The notes: generated from the sequence alone by a model not told the origin. Numbered from the stretch's first letter, positions 1-5,884 are shown. The stretch is DNA of 15,825 nucleotides from CAZTPH01 sp031552655 (GCA_031552655.1 JAVBML010000006.1:1-15825); one strand, 5' to 3'. Numbers and translations: made by a program.

Positions 1-83
1 GTAGAACGCCTATGGAAACTTTGCTTGATGGTAAAAGAATCTGTAAGGAAAAAGTCGATGATCTCAACTTGAGCCTACAGTAG
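1..83 (+). CDS. Transposase C-terminus (partial, IS481-like, cut by window edge)
   Basis: An open frame enters from the left edge (frame begins at base 3) and stops at TAG 81..83. The 26 visible residues begin RTPMETLLDGKRICKEKV. The sequence R/K-T-P-M-x-T-x-x-D/E-G-K followed by a charged tail is how the integrase-core transposases of IS481-type elements end in my memory of the family. The DDE catalytic domain would lie to the left, outside the window. The gene points toward the 3' ends of the small peptide genes. The family call rests on a short tail only, and another rve-domain (IS3-like) transposase is possible. Whether the full gene is intact cannot be seen. Confidence 0.5.
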   Translation, partial: RTPMETLLDGKRICKEKVDDLNLSLQ

Positions 84-135
84 GAGGAGGACTAGAAAAA
101 ACGGGTGACTGTACGATCTGATCGGAACTTTTACA
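1..135 (+). mobile_element. Probable right end of an insertion sequence
   Basis: It begins with the transposase tail (1..83) and continues about 50 bases to an inferred right terminus ending in ACA at 133..135. IS481 family ends typically start 5'-TGT, so a right end finishing in ACA fits. The last segment, 111..135, would be the right inverted repeat. The left end and any target duplication lie outside the window, so the exact boundary is a guess. Confidence 0.4.
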
Positions 136-227
136 TATAAGGCTATTAACCTGTCGAGGCTTAATTTGACACCTATGGTTGATCAAGCTAACACGACTTG
201 GTTAACACTCCATTCACTTACAGCAAA
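84..227. other. Non-coding stretch between IS end and peptide gene
   Basis: I see no convincing gene here. The region holds the inferred IS right end (to 135) and then about 90 AT-rich bases. Within these, 178..187 and 197..206 can pair over 10 positions, with two G-U pairs, when transcribed on the plus strand. No T-run follows, so it is not a clear terminator. The downstream end of any transcript of the peptide gene (228..515, minus) would lie here. Confidence 0.4.
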
Positions 228-515
228 TTATTTTAGACTCAAAAAATCATTAATTCCAAATATAGACGGCGGGTTATTAGCTGTAAATCTAACTCCCGCT
301 GCTTTCATTATATCTTTTTTTACAGTTGTTACATTTTCTTCGCATGAATAAAAGGGCCAACATTTTATACTACACCTATTCATACATTCTGTTACATTTT
401 CCGCACTTCCCATGTTATACAGAATACTATGTTCTTTTTCTACACATTTACAATCACATGTACCACCAACTATTTTATTGATCTCTAAAACTGTCAAATT
501 TTGTATACTACTCAT
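228..515 (-). CDS. Putative double-glycine-leader, Cys-rich secreted peptide (bacteriocin/microcin-like)
   Basis: This encodes 95 residues. Residues 1-18, MSSIQNLTVLEINKIVGG, match the double-glycine leader consensus L-S-x-x-E-L-x-x-I-x-G-G: L at -12, T at -11, E at -8, I at -7, I at -4, GG at -2/-1. Such leaders are cut by C39-peptidase ABC exporters. The predicted core (19-95) has seven cysteines: C20, C22 and C24 as CxCxC, then C44, C48, C52 and C58. A Cys-free tail ends PPSIFGINDFLSLK. The start is supported by GGAGG at 522..526, six bases upstream of ATG. I do not recognise a named family, and no exporter, peptidase or immunity gene is visible. It could be a class II microcin-like toxin, another RiPP-like precursor or a signalling peptide. 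Leader and ribosome binding site are seen; secretion and function are inferred. Confidence 0.65.
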   Translation of the reverse strand: MSSIQNLTVLEINKIVGGTCDCKCVEKEHSILYNMGSAENVTECMNRCSIKCWPFYSCEENVTTVKKDIMKAAGVRFTANNPPSIFGINDFLSLK

Positions 516-521
516 ACACCC

Positions 522-526
522 CCTCC
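522..526 (-). promoter_or_regulatory. Strong ribosome binding site for the 95-codon peptide gene
   Basis: The minus strand reads GGAGGGGGTGT directly before ATG. The GGAGG core sits six bases from the start codon. This is much stronger than the sites before most of the ribosomal protein genes here, and it argues that this ORF is translated. Confidence 0.7.
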
Positions 527-582
527 GATTAGTTATTGATAGACAATGCTCATTATCAAGCTAATAAAACGAAATCATGGTT

Positions 583-612
583 ATTTTAATCTTTAAATAC
601 TATTTAATTCAA
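583..612 (-). promoter_or_regulatory. Candidate promoter for the 95-codon peptide gene
   Basis: On the minus strand, TTGAAT (607..612) and TAAAAT (583..588) are separated by 18 bases. Transcription would start near 576 and give a leader of about 60 bases. The surroundings are very AT-rich, so chance matches are likely. An imperfect palindrome with arms TGATA/TATCA (538..559) lies in the would-be leader. Confidence 0.35.
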
Positions 613-661
613 ATAGTTATTTTTATATAATAATTATGAGGTTAAATAAACAATACTACGC

Positions 662-787
662 TCACTTAAGTGCATGATTGTATTGCTCTGTACTAGCCAG
701 AACAGGATTGCATAAGATTACAGGAAACACTCCACCAAGGATCAATTGTAGCAATAAAAATAATAAACACTTCTTACAGAATTTCAT
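662..787 (-). CDS. Small Sec-signal-peptide ORF (41 aa), unknown function
   Basis: A 41-residue peptide begins MKFCKKCLLFLLLQLILGG. It has a basic n-region (K2, K5, K6), a long Leu/Ile/Val/Phe h-region (about 8-25), and V29-L30-A31 as a good type I signal peptidase site. Cleavage would release only STEQYNHALK. C26 sits in VILC, a poor lipobox because of Leu at -1, so I prefer type I cleavage. The start has AGAGG (795..799) seven bases upstream of ATG, and a candidate promoter with a Fur-like box precedes it. It lies on the same strand as rplQ upstream and the double-glycine peptide gene downstream (146 bases between). It may be a genuine microprotein or the surviving 5' end of a decayed secreted-protein gene. 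Beyond TGA I see no continuing reading frame. I do not recognise a family. Confidence 0.5.
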   Translation of the reverse strand: MKFCKKCLLFLLLQLILGGVFPVILCNPVLASTEQYNHALK

Positions 788-794
788 ATCAAAG

Positions 795-799
795 CCTCT
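795..799 (-). promoter_or_regulatory. Ribosome binding site of the 41-codon ORF
   Basis: The minus strand reads AGAGG, then seven bases, then ATG. Good spacing and match support translation of an ORF too short to be credible on length alone. Confidence 0.5.
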
Positions 800-836
800 T
801 TACAAAACATCTTAAATTACGTCTAGCCATAGATCT

Positions 837-866
837 ATTATAAAATCAATATCCCGTCACTAGCAA
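837..866 (-). promoter_or_regulatory. Candidate sigma70 promoter for the 41-codon ORF
   Basis: On the minus strand, TTGCTA (861..866) and a perfect TATAAT (837..842) are spaced by 18 bases. Start of transcription is expected near 830, giving a leader of about 40 bases before ATG at 787. The -35 is only a 4/6 match and overlaps a Fur-like palindrome, as expected for a repressible promoter. Confidence 0.5.
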
Positions 867-878
867 TAATGATTATCA
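864..878. promoter_or_regulatory. Fur-box-like palindrome
   Basis: The plus strand reads CAATAATGATTATCA. Against the 7-1-7 Fur consensus TGATAAT-n-ATTATCA this is 12 of 14 fixed positions, and the overlapping 19-mer (865..883) is about 14/19 to the E. coli Fur box. It overlaps the -35 of the candidate promoter driving the 41-codon ORF, so iron-dependent repression is plausible. AT-rich DNA makes such matches more frequent by chance. Confidence 0.45.
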
Positions 879-963
879 ATGGCATTTTTTAACTAAAGGC
901 TAAAACGGATATTTTCTATATAACAATCAAGAAGTTAGATGAAGTAAATCAGCACACCGTCAC

Positions 964-984
964 TAATCATTAAAATAACGATTA
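964..984 (-). terminator. Weak hairpin at the rplQ stop codon
   Basis: On the minus strand the arms TAATCGTTA and TAATGATTA form nine pairs (one G-U) around a TTT loop. The TAA stop of rplQ is part of the stem. No T-tract follows and only two pairs involve G or C in strong pairing or wobble, so it is a poor intrinsic terminator. It may act in mRNA end protection or be incidental. Confidence 0.25.
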
Positions 985-1356
985 CTTAGAATTCTCCATT
1001 GGCCGAGCAACCAACTCAACAAAAGCCATGGGAGCTTGATCTCCAGCACGATGGCCGCATTTAATTATGCGAAGATATCCTCCGGCACGTTCCCTGTAGC
1101 GTGGACCTAAAATGGTAAATAGCTTACCCACAGCCACATCATCGCGTAGACGATTGAAGGCTAGTCTACGATTAGCAACGGAATCGTTTTTACTTAGAGT
1201 AATTAATGGTTCGGCAACCATCCTTAGCTCCTTAGCTTTAATTAAAGTAGTCTTTATTAGTTCACTTTTAAAAAGGGAACAAGCCATATTTTTAAACATC
1301 GCTTTTCTATGACTACTATTGCGACTTAATCCTCTACCACTATTACGATGACGCAT
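982..1356 (-). CDS. rplQ: 50S ribosomal protein L17
   Basis: A 124-residue protein, close to the E. coli length of 127. It opens MRHRNSGRGLSRNSSHRKAM, the basic N-terminus of L17 that lines the exit-tunnel region of the large subunit. It continues with the conserved PLITLSKNDSVANRRLAFNRLRD and ends with GPRYRERAGGYLRIIKCGHRAGDQAPMAFVEL. L17 contacts 23S rRNA near the tunnel exit. It is the last gene of the alpha block, 25 bases after rpoA. No strong terminator follows, so transcripts may run on toward the small peptide genes. Confidence 0.97.
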   Translation of the reverse strand: MRHRNSGRGLSRNSSHRKAMFKNMACSLFKSELIKTTLIKAKELRMVAEPLITLSKNDSVANRRLAFNRLRDDVAVGKLFTILGPRYRERAGGYLRIIKCGHRAGDQAPMAFVELVARPMENSK

Positions 1357-1381
1357 ATATTTACCTATTTATATAAATCTT

Positions 1382-2404
1382 TTAATTCATGCCGAGATCA
1401 CTTTCGCTTTCAGTTAGCTTTGCTAAATCTAAATCTGCCGGCGGCCATCCATCGATATGCATTCCCAGAGATAAACCCCGGGATGCTAAAACGGTTTTAA
1501 TTTCATTTAACGATTTCTTACCTAGGTTTGGTGTTCTAAGCAAGCCATTCTCATCTCTTTGCACCAAGTCTCCGATGAAGAAGATATTCTCTCCCTTTAA
1601 ACAATTAGCTGAACGCACTGTTAATTCTAAATCATCCACGGGACGCATAAAGAGAGGATTCATATCATTGTTGCTCTCCTCTTCATGGGGAATTTCAGTT
1701 CTTCGCAGCTCAACAAATGCCTCCAATTGGTGCTGCAAAATAGTGGCACAGGAACGAATGGCCTCCTCTGGATCCAGAGTTCCATTTGTTTCAATATTAA
1801 TAATTAATTTATCAAGATCCGTACGATTCTCAACGCGAGCATTCTCTACCTGACAAGCTACCTTTAAAACGGGACTAAATGAAGCATCCAAAAGCAACTG
1901 CCCGATTACCCTATTTTTCTCTGAATTTGTTTCTCGCACACTTACCGGCTGATATCCTCGCCCCAGAGCAACGGTGATGCGCATATTTAATTTACCACCG
2001 CGCGTTAGATTAGCTATTACATATTCAGGATTCATAACTTCCACATCATGATCCAGCTTGATATCTCCCGCGGTAACTGGGCCGGGAACTTCTTTGCTGA
2101 GCTCTAAAGTTACCTCTCGGCGACCATGTAGTTTGAATGCTACGCCCTTTAGATTTAATAGTATATCTACGACATCCTCCCTAACCCCCTCGAGGACACT
2201 GTACTCATGCAATACTCCCTCAATCTGCACAGCAATAACTGCTGCCCCTTCCATGGAAGAGAGCAAAATACGGCGCAGTGCATTACCCAAGGTATAGCCA
2301 AAACCCCTTTCAAAAGGCTCTAAAATTATTTCCGACTTAGTATCACTAATTTTTTTAACTTGAATAGCTCTAGGAGTCAAAAAGCTGTTATAAATATTCT
2401 GCAT
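1382..2404 (-). CDS. rpoA: RNA polymerase alpha subunit
   Basis: A 340-residue alpha subunit (E. coli 329). The N-terminal domain (about 1-235) carries the assembly motif RGFGYTLGNALRRILLSSM at 33-51, with R44/R45 for beta/beta-prime contact. A flexible acidic linker (about 236-250, EEESNND) leads to the C-terminal DNA-binding domain. There TVRSANCLKGEN places R264, N267 and K270 at the positions that touch UP elements and activators. The tail after GLSLGMHIDGWPP is about ten residues longer than in E. coli. It is in the usual gammaproteobacterial place after rpsD (11-base gap). Its codon use (mostly ATT for Ile) is a useful reference for the odd tuf. Confidence 0.98.
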   Translation of the reverse strand: MQNIYNSFLTPRAIQVKKISDTKSEIILEPFERGFGYTLGNALRRILLSSMEGAAVIAVQIEGVLHEYSVLEGVREDVVDILLNLKGVAFKLHGRREVTLELSKEVPGPVTAGDIKLDHDVEVMNPEYVIANLTRGGKLNMRITVALGRGYQPVSVRETNSEKNRVIGQLLLDASFSPVLKVACQVENARVENRTDLDKLIINIETNGTLDPEEAIRSCATILQHQLEAFVELRRTEIPHEEESNNDMNPLFMRPVDDLELTVRSANCLKGENIFFIGDLVQRDENGLLRTPNLGKKSLNEIKTVLASRGLSLGMHIDGWPPADLDLAKLTESESDLGMN

Positions 2405-2415
2405 TCTTCGCCTCT

Positions 2416-3036
2416 TTATTTTGAATACAACTCAATAACCAAGTGAACTTTAAATTCCTGGGGAAATTCACTTGCATCGGGATAGCGTTTAAATGATCCC
2501 GCTAACTTATTCTCGTCCACGGCTAGCCACTCTGGAATCATGCTTTTCTTTGCAACGTCCAAGGCGCTCGTAATTCTTAGCTGTTTTTTACTCTTACTTT
2601 TAACGGTAATCTCATCATTGGGCTCAACTAAATAAGATGGAATGTTAACAATTCCGCCGTTGACCATGATTGCACGGTGATTAACTAATTGCCTAGCTTC
2701 AGCTCTGGTAGCAGCAAAACCAAGACGATATACTACATTATCCAATCTCGACTCCAATAGTCGAATTAAATTATCGCCACTGGCTCCCTTTTTACTATCG
2801 GCTTTCTTATAGTAATTATGAAATTGCTTCTCCAAAATTCCATAGTAACGCTTAATCAACTGCTTCATTCGTAGCTGTATACCATAGTCTGTTTTTCGTC
2901 CTCCCTTTGCTCCAAATTGCCCGGGAGGTGTATCCATTTTACATTTAGAATCTAAAGATCTAGTTCTACTTTTGTGCAATAGATCTACACCCTCTCTACG
3001 AGATAAACGACACTTTGGACCAATATATTTTGCCAT
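2416..3036 (-). CDS. rpsD: 30S ribosomal protein S4
   Basis: A 206-residue protein, the standard length. It starts MAKYIGPKCRLSRREGVDL and contains an S4 RNA-binding domain (about 95-160, RLESRLDNVVYRLGFA then ARQLVNHRAIMVNG). S4 initiates 30S assembly by binding the five-way junction of 16S rRNA, and in enterobacteria it represses the alpha operon. Only two cysteines (C9, C32) are present, so it is the zinc-free form. Its position between rpsK and rpoA is a gamma/betaproteobacterial trait. Confidence 0.97.
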   Translation of the reverse strand: MAKYIGPKCRLSRREGVDLLHKSRTRSLDSKCKMDTPPGQFGAKGGRKTDYGIQLRMKQLIKRYYGILEKQFHNYYKKADSKKGASGDNLIRLLESRLDNVVYRLGFAATRAEARQLVNHRAIMVNGGIVNIPSYLVEPNDEITVKSKSKKQLRITSALDVAKKSMIPEWLAVDENKLAGSFKRYPDASEFPQEFKVHLVIELYSK

Positions 3037-3075
3037 CTTAACAAATCCTCTAATTTTTTCTCAAAAAATAATACA

Positions 3076-3468
3076 CTAAAATCTTCTACGCTTTTTAGGA
3101 CGACAGCCATTGTGGGGCAATGGTGTTCTATCCGTAATATTCAATATTTTAAAACCAAGAGCATTTAGAGATCTACTTGCAGAATCTCTACCGGGACCAG
3201 GACCATTAATATAAAGTTCTAAATTTTTAACTCCATATTCCTTAACTACATTGCCAACTTTCTCCGCTGCAACCTGGGCAGCAAAGGGTGTACTCTTACG
3301 TGAACCCTTAAAACCACAGGTGCCCGCCGATGACCAACTAAGAACATTACCTGATCTGTCAGCAATGGTAATAATAGTATTATTAAAAGTTGAGCTAATG
3401 TAGGCTATAGCATCCGTGATATTATGTTTAATCTTCTTTTTTACAGGAGTTCGATTGCGTGTTGTCAT
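3076..3468 (-). CDS. rpsK: 30S ribosomal protein S11
   Basis: A 130-residue protein of typical length. It carries the conserved core ITDAIAYISSTFNNTIITIAD, GTCGFKGSRKSTPFAAQ and YINGPGPGRDSASRSL, and ends TPLPHNGCRPKKRRRF. The Asn-Gly at N120 matches the site that becomes isoaspartate in E. coli S11. S11 sits in the 30S platform near the mRNA exit and pairs with S7 and S18. It lies between rpsM and rpsD with short gaps, consistent with cotranscription. Confidence 0.97.
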   Translation of the reverse strand: MTTRNRTPVKKKIKHNITDAIAYISSTFNNTIITIADRSGNVLSWSSAGTCGFKGSRKSTPFAAQVAAEKVGNVVKEYGVKNLELYINGPGPGRDSASRSLNALGFKILNITDRTPLPHNGCRPKKRRRF

Positions 3469-3495
3469 AAAATAATGGTTCCAAAAATTTAAACT

Positions 3496-3876
3496 TTAAC
3501 CTCTAGATGGTGCCTTGGGCATAGTAACCGCTGCCTTTCTTTTACCTTTACGGGTACGTGCATTGGTTCTCGTACGCTGTCCCCGCGCTGGTAAACCACG
3601 ACGATGTCTAACTCCGCGATAGCAACCTAAATCCATTAATCTCTTAATGTTCATGGCTACTTCACGACGTAGATCACCTTCAATAGTAAATTTACCTACC
3701 TGAGTACGTAATGATTCTAATTCTGCTTCATTTAGCGAACTTATTTTGCGCCGAGGATCAATCTTTGCCTCTTGGCAAATCAACAAAGCTCTCGGTCTTC
3801 CAATGCCATAAATTGATGTTAATGCTATTGCTGTATGCTTATGTACAGGAACATTTATTCCAGCTATGCGTGCCAT
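3496..3876 (-). CDS. rpsM: 30S ribosomal protein S13
   Basis: A 126-residue protein (E. coli 118), beginning MARIAGINVPVHKHTAIALT. It contains the helix-hairpin region IYGIGRPRALLIC and the conserved LGCYRGVRHRRGLPARGQRTRTNARTRKG near the C-terminus, followed by a somewhat longer basic tail ending APSRG. S13 is in the 30S head and contacts the P-site tRNA and the L5 bridge. The Shine-Dalgarno sequence is weak (GGGG about nine bases before ATG). In E. coli the region just upstream holds the S4-responsive pseudoknot. Here the 72-base gap to rpmJ could hold one, but I could not establish a fold. Confidence 0.97.
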   Translation of the reverse strand: MARIAGINVPVHKHTAIALTSIYGIGRPRALLICQEAKIDPRRKISSLNEAELESLRTQVGKFTIEGDLRREVAMNIKRLMDLGCYRGVRHRRGLPARGQRTRTNARTRKGKRKAAVTMPKAPSRG

Positions 3877-3936
3877 TACGATACCCCAATTTTTTTAATT
3901 ATCTTAACTCTCTAAAAACGCATTAAATATTTTGCT

Positions 3937-3942
3937 ATTATA
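3937..3942 (-). promoter_or_regulatory. Candidate internal -10 element before rpsM
   Basis: A perfect TATAAT on the minus strand, just after the rpmJ stop and about 60 bases before the rpsM start. I see no good -35 at 16-19 bases. This is one of the longest gaps in the cluster, and it coincides with the spc/alpha boundary where E. coli has a weak separate promoter. Confidence 0.25.
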
Positions 3943-3948
3943 CAACCC

Positions 3949-4062
3949 CTAGCCTTGTCGTTGCTTGTGCCTTGCCTCTTTACATATAATATGCACAATG
4001 CCTCTACGACGTATTATTTTGCAATTTCTACACATTTTTTTTACCGATGCTCTAACTTTCAT
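3949..4062 (-). CDS. rpmJ: 50S ribosomal protein L36
   Basis: A 37-residue protein starting MKVRASVKKMCRNCKIIRRR and ending RHKQRQG, nearly the family consensus. C11, C14, C27 and H32 form the C-C-C-H zinc ribbon, so this is the zinc-binding (C+) form. L36 is the smallest 50S protein and stabilises 23S rRNA near L6 and the A site. It sits directly after secY (41-base gap) as in other gammaproteobacteria. Confidence 0.96.
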   Translation of the reverse strand: MKVRASVKKMCRNCKIIRRRGIVHIICKEARHKQRQG

Positions 4063-4103
4063 ATGCTCTTTTCCAATTTCCTAAGATCTTTTATAAAACA
4101 GAA

Positions 4104-5420
4104 CTAACGCACCACCGTTCCCCGACTTTTAAGACGCTTTTTATTAAAAGAATCATATTGATTGGATAGCAAGTGTGTTTGCACCTGGGCCATAAAATCC
4201 ATCAATACTACTACCACAATTAAAAGTGAAGTACCACCAAAGTAAACAGGCATATTCCAAACATTCATTAAAATATCTGGCATTAGCGATATGACCGTTA
4301 TATAAGCAGCACCAAAAAAAGTCAACCTTGTTATCACCATATCAATATACGCTGCCGTATTATCACCTGGTCTAATACCGGGAATGAACGCTCCGGATTT
4401 TTTTAAATTATCGGCTATTTCCCGAGGACTAAATACCAATGCCGTATAAAAATAGCAGAAAAACACAATTCCCACGGCATAGCAAATCATATAAAGCGGC
4501 TGCCCCATGGAGAGAGCAAAGCCAATTTTATGGAGCCATCCCATACCTTTACCGTCACCAAACCACTGTGCCAAGGTTGCTGGAAACAGAATAATACTGG
4601 AAGCAAAGATAGGAGGAATAACACCTGCCATATTTAATTTCAAAGGTAGGCTGCTATTTTGGGCCCCATATATAGCATTGCCAACTTGTCTCTTCGCATA
4701 GTGAACGATAACGCGTCGCTGCCCCCGCTCAATAAATACCACAATGGCTGTAACCATTACCACCACAACCATCAATAAAAACAGGGAAATAATTTGCATC
4801 TGTCCCTGGCGTACCTGCCCCAATACTTTGGCCACTTCCGCAGGAAAACGGGAAACTATACCAGCAAAAATCAACATTGAAATGCCATTACCAATGCCAC
4901 GCTCCGTAATTTGCTCACCCAGCCACATTAAAAACATTGTACCCGCAGTTAATGTTATGGTTGTTACAAAATAAAAATAGGGACCTGAAACCAAAACAAT
5001 GCCCGCATTGGTTAGCCACTTTGAGATACCAAATGCCTGAAATAAAGCCAGTGCCAGAGTACCATAGCGAGTATACTGATTAATCTTATATCTTCCACTT
5101 GCTCCCTCTTTTTTTAATTGTTCCAAAGCGGGAATAACCGTAGTAAAAAGCTGCATGATAATCGAAGATGATATATAGGGCATCACACCCAGAGCAAATA
5201 TAGTTAATCTCTGTAGAGCACCACCTGAAAACATATTAAACAAACCTAAAATACCACCCTGTTGTCGACTAAAAAGCTCCGCCAATCTTAGGGGATCGAT
5301 ACCAGGTACAGGGATATGGGAGCCAACTCTATAGATAAAAATACCAAATAGTAGAAATAGCAAGCGCCATTTCAACTCGGCTAAACCACCCTGATTTCCT
5401 ATTTTATTTTTTGGTGACAT
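4104..5420 (-). CDS. secY: Protein translocase channel subunit SecY
   Basis: A 438-residue integral membrane protein (E. coli 443) with about ten hydrophobic segments. Landmarks include VGSHIPVPGID in the first periplasmic stretch (plug region), FNMFSGGALQRLTIFALGVMPYISSSI (TM2), WLGEQITERGIGNGISM, IERGQRRVIVHYAKRQ (cytoplasmic loop), and KSGAFIPGIRPGDNTAAYID with the SecA/ribosome-contacting arginine. It ends with DFMAQVQTHLLSNQYDS. With SecE and SecG it forms the inner-membrane pore. It is the last large gene of the spc block, 12 bases after rplO. A channel of this kind would also export the 41-residue signal-peptide product. Confidence 0.98.
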   Translation of the reverse strand: MSPKNKIGNQGGLAELKWRLLFLLFGIFIYRVGSHIPVPGIDPLRLAELFSRQQGGILGLFNMFSGGALQRLTIFALGVMPYISSSIIMQLFTTVIPALEQLKKEGASGRYKINQYTRYGTLALALFQAFGISKWLTNAGIVLVSGPYFYFVTTITLTAGTMFLMWLGEQITERGIGNGISMLIFAGIVSRFPAEVAKVLGQVRQGQMQIISLFLLMVVVVMVTAIVVFIERGQRRVIVHYAKRQVGNAIYGAQNSSLPLKLNMAGVIPPIFASSIILFPATLAQWFGDGKGMGWLHKIGFALSMGQPLYMICYAVGIVFFCYFYTALVFSPREIADNLKKSGAFIPGIRPGDNTAAYIDMVITRLTFFGAAYITVISLMPDILMNVWNMPVYFGGTSLLIVVVVLMDFMAQVQTHLLSNQYDSFNKKRLKSRGTVVR

Positions 5421-5432
5421 AACTATTTGTTT

Positions 5433-5879
5433 CTAACTACCTAATTTAATACTTCCACCAGCTTTTTCAATTGCCTGAATCGCACCCTTGGTCACTTTTA
5501 TGCCGTCACCGGATAGAGTAACTGCTCGTTCAATGGTGCCACTTAGAATAATTTTCACGGATCTAACATCATTGTTAACTAACCCAGCTTTCTTCAATGC
5601 CGCTAAATTTATATCCGTATCCTGTATACTATTTAAATGTTGTAGCCTTACCTCAGCACCATGGATTGCTAGACGTGAATTAAATCCAAATTTTGGTAAA
5701 CGTCGATGCAACGGCAACTGCCCGCCCTCAAAGCCACTTTTACGTCCATAACCCGAACGCGCTTTTTGTCCCTTATGCCCATAGCCACAGGTCTTGCCCA
5801 AACCACTACCCATGCCTCGACCTAGGCGTACTTTTTTAGTTCTCGCACCAAGTGCGGGTTTTAAATCATTGAGACGCAT
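5433..5879 (-). CDS. rplO: 50S ribosomal protein L15
   Basis: A 148-residue protein (E. coli 144). The N-terminus is the Gly/Arg/Lys-rich extension MRLNDLKPALGARTKKVRLG followed by RGMGSGLGKTCGYGHKGQKARSGY, which threads into 23S rRNA. The C-terminal globular half ends VTKGAIQAIEKAGGSIKL, the L15 signature. It is a late-assembly 50S protein. The rpmD stop lies only five bases upstream, so translation is probably coupled. Confidence 0.97.
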   Translation of the reverse strand: MRLNDLKPALGARTKKVRLGRGMGSGLGKTCGYGHKGQKARSGYGRKSGFEGGQLPLHRRLPKFGFNSRLAIHGAEVRLQHLNSIQDTDINLAALKKAGLVNNDVRSVKIILSGTIERAVTLSGDGIKVTKGAIQAIEKAGGSIKLGS

Positions 5880-5884
5880 ATTTA

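Larger units (their letters stand above)
516..981. other. Spacer between rplQ and the double-glycine peptide gene
   Basis: This AT-rich region of 466 bases holds the 41-codon ORF (662..787), two candidate minus-strand promoters, the Fur-like site and the weak hairpin after rplQ. I see no tRNA, no other ORF with a ribosome binding site, and no stem followed by a T-run that would be a clear intrinsic terminator in either direction. Confidence 0.5.

Noticed and set aside
178..206. Inverted repeat that could be a terminator
   Set aside because: It pairs well only on the plus strand (with two G-U pairs), no T-run follows, and on the minus strand, where the peptide gene would need it, two mismatches break the stem.
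166..351. 61-codon plus-strand frame overlapping the double-glycine peptide gene
   Set aside because: No Shine-Dalgarno and no sensible protein features. The opposite strand has a strong ribosome binding site and a leader motif.
599..617. ACTATTT/AAATAGT hairpin followed by T-rich DNA on the plus strand
   Set aside because: The stem has almost no G-C pairs, no plus-strand gene precedes it, and it overlaps the proposed -35 of the peptide gene. Likely AT-rich coincidence.
672..713. 13-codon plus-strand ORF
   Set aside because: No ribosome binding site and antisense to the better supported 41-codon ORF.
729..787. Gly-Gly at residues 18-19 of the 41-residue ORF as a second double-glycine leader
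   Set aside because: The preceding residues are an uninterrupted hydrophobic Leu-rich run without the E at -8 or the amphipathic pattern. A Sec signal peptide explains it better.
854..965. Nine-base direct repeat CCGTCACTA (854..862 and 957..965)
   Set aside because: Only two copies and too short to separate from chance. No adjacent gene end or mobile feature makes sense of it.
1389..1853. 154-codon plus-strand frame opposite rpoA
   Set aside because: Shadow of rpoA, low-complexity Ser-rich translation, no independent support.
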